From NCBI RefSeq assembly GCF_035594125.1, contig NC_087173.1, positions 9,501,486-9,565,485 of the forward strand: DNA of 64,000 nucleotides. The letters run 5' to 3'. Below the pieces are notes generated by a model. That model was not told where the DNA came from and ran no database searches. It worked only from the letters and a program-made list of their open reading frames with translations. Source of the stretch: Scylla paramamosain (Eukaryota; Arthropoda; Malacostraca; Decapoda; Portunidae). Below, one piece after another: positions 62,751 through 64,000 of the stretch; within the stretch, counting starts at the first letter, position 1, and the number at the start of each line of letters is the position of its first letter. A program made the position numbers and the translations under genes.

Positions 62751-64000
62751 CTGAGAAGAGTGGGGTAATACAGGTGAGTGGGTTGCAATAGATAAGTAAT
62801 TTTGCAGCTGTGAGTAGGATGAGTGACTGGTGGGTTAGATTAAGTCGAGGAATGAAAAGGAACTGGAAAATGAGAGAGTCAGGTTTTGTAAAATATAATG
62901 AAAAAACAGCATCTTTTCATTCTGCGTGTCGTTATCTTTGTACTAAGGGAAGACTGATGTAGCGATAAAAGATAGGATGTATCATGTGTCCTGGATGGGA
63001 GCCTTGCTACTGTGCTAACCTCCAGGATGAATAAGTAAGAATTAAGACAGGAAAGGAAGAAAAAAAAAATCTTAGTTCGGTTGGCGCCTTTTTTGTTAAA
63101 GGAAAACTAATGAAAACTAGGAAAATGTATAGAAAAAGAGGGATACGGACAAACGAACAAGAATTTAAACAGAGAGAGAAAATAATTAAGTTAATTCGTC
63201 ATTTTCTGTACATTTGAATACAGACTAATGTAAACAGACTACTGAATAGAGAAACCGGGGTGCAAGAGTGTGTTGTAGGGACAGCTCTTCACTGCTATGC
63301 CCACCTCCGCCTCTTTCACAGGAACAGGAGGTTCTCTCTTATTTTGTGGACCCTATTCTGAGACACTTCGCCCGCACCTCGACTACTTTCAAAAGGCTTT
63401 AGTTGAAGTTACACGAGTTTTTAAAGTTTTTTTTTTTTTCGTTCTTGTGACAGGTTAATAAGATTTCTGCATTATTAACTGGATAAATACTTTTGAGAAC
63501 CGGGCTAATCATCTCTGTGGCCTTTGAAAATAATAGTGGTAAAAGAGCAAAGCGTTCCAGAATACGGTCTATCCCTTAGACGCACGAACTAACACACAGC
63601 ACAGAACACACGATCATAAATGCACACAAAAATAAGCAGAAATAAACAATAAACCATTTCACCATCTGATTAAAAAAAAAAATAAATAAAATAAATAAAT
63701 AAAATACAAAAGAATTAAATGCTGTAAAAAGATGCTTAAGTAAAAAGTGGAATAAGAGAATTAAAAAAAAAAAGTGTCTTAGGGGAGTGTCTTGTTAGCA
63801 GCGACAGGGAAGAAAAAAAGTAAGGAAAAGAAAAGAATAAAAAAGAAGGAAGGCAAGCACTTTTACTATGACTGTTATTAGAGAAGCAGTAATGTTCCTG
63901 TTATTATTTTTTTCCCTTTCTTTTCTTATCTTGTCTCTGTCTTTCTTTTTTTTTTTTTTATTCTAATTTCACTTTACGTATTTGAGTCGGAACAGTAAAC
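62751..64000. other. Intergenic, no gene seen
   Basis: AT-rich sequence with A and T runs; only the inverted-repeat element at 63348-63569 stands out. Confidence 0.5.
63348..63569 (-). mobile_element. Inverted-repeat element (GGCCCGT family), 222 bp
   Basis: Left end GGACCCTATTCTGAGACACT, right end in reverse complement GACCGTATTCTGGAACGCTT. The core GAGAACCGGGCTAATCATCT is in reverse orientation. Same length as the 39131 copy. Confidence 0.8.

Overview
The window is nuclear DNA from an arthropod, most likely a decapod crustacean. The five genes are intron-containing animal housekeeping genes (one, FUT10, has a single-exon ORF). The non-coding DNA is saturated with very long (GA/CT)n, (TA)n and (CA)n microsatellites, non-LTR retrotransposon debris and small inverted-repeat elements, which is typical of crab and shrimp genomes. 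The species assignment is inference; no sequence here fixes it.

The first 36 kb is gene-rich. In order: BCS1L (+, 238-5184), assembly factor for mitochondrial complex III; FUT10 (-, 5926-7539), a GT10 fucosyltransferase; TUBG1 (+, 10036-14323), gamma-tubulin; NHLRC2 (-, 16107-24192), thioredoxin-fold plus NHL repeats; SLC66A2/PQLC1 (-, 31365-33665), a PQ-loop membrane protein with an upstream non-coding exon near 35.5 kb. All four spliced models were rebuilt by hand from splice sites and reading phase, and each closes in frame (424, 455, 706 and 240 aa). BCS1L and FUT10 converge, FUT10 and TUBG1 diverge, TUBG1 and NHLRC2 converge. The genes share no pathway; they are neighbours, not an operon.

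From about 36 kb to 64 kb I see no protein-coding gene. This stretch holds microsatellites, several minisatellite arrays (35-165 bp units), a family of about 220 bp inverted-repeat elements, piggyBac-like TTAA elements and LINE fragments. One part looks like a promoter: a TATA box, an arthropod initiator and a DPE at exact spacing at 40733-40796, followed by a splice donor at 41132. It may be the first exon of a gene continuing beyond the window.

The strongest unusual observation is in BCS1L. Exon 3 exists as two tandem, diverged copies (1365-1504 and 2199-2338), each 140 nt with identical phase. Including both or neither creates an early stop, so the layout forces mutually exclusive splicing and would give two isoforms of the BCS1-specific domain. 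Other notable items: an NHLRC2 acceptor that directly abuts about 187 bp of pure (CT)n, a GC-AG intron in SLC66A2, LINE 3' tails that carry the microsatellites and sit next to splice acceptors, and a 3 kb segment bounded by ~300 bp inverted repeats.
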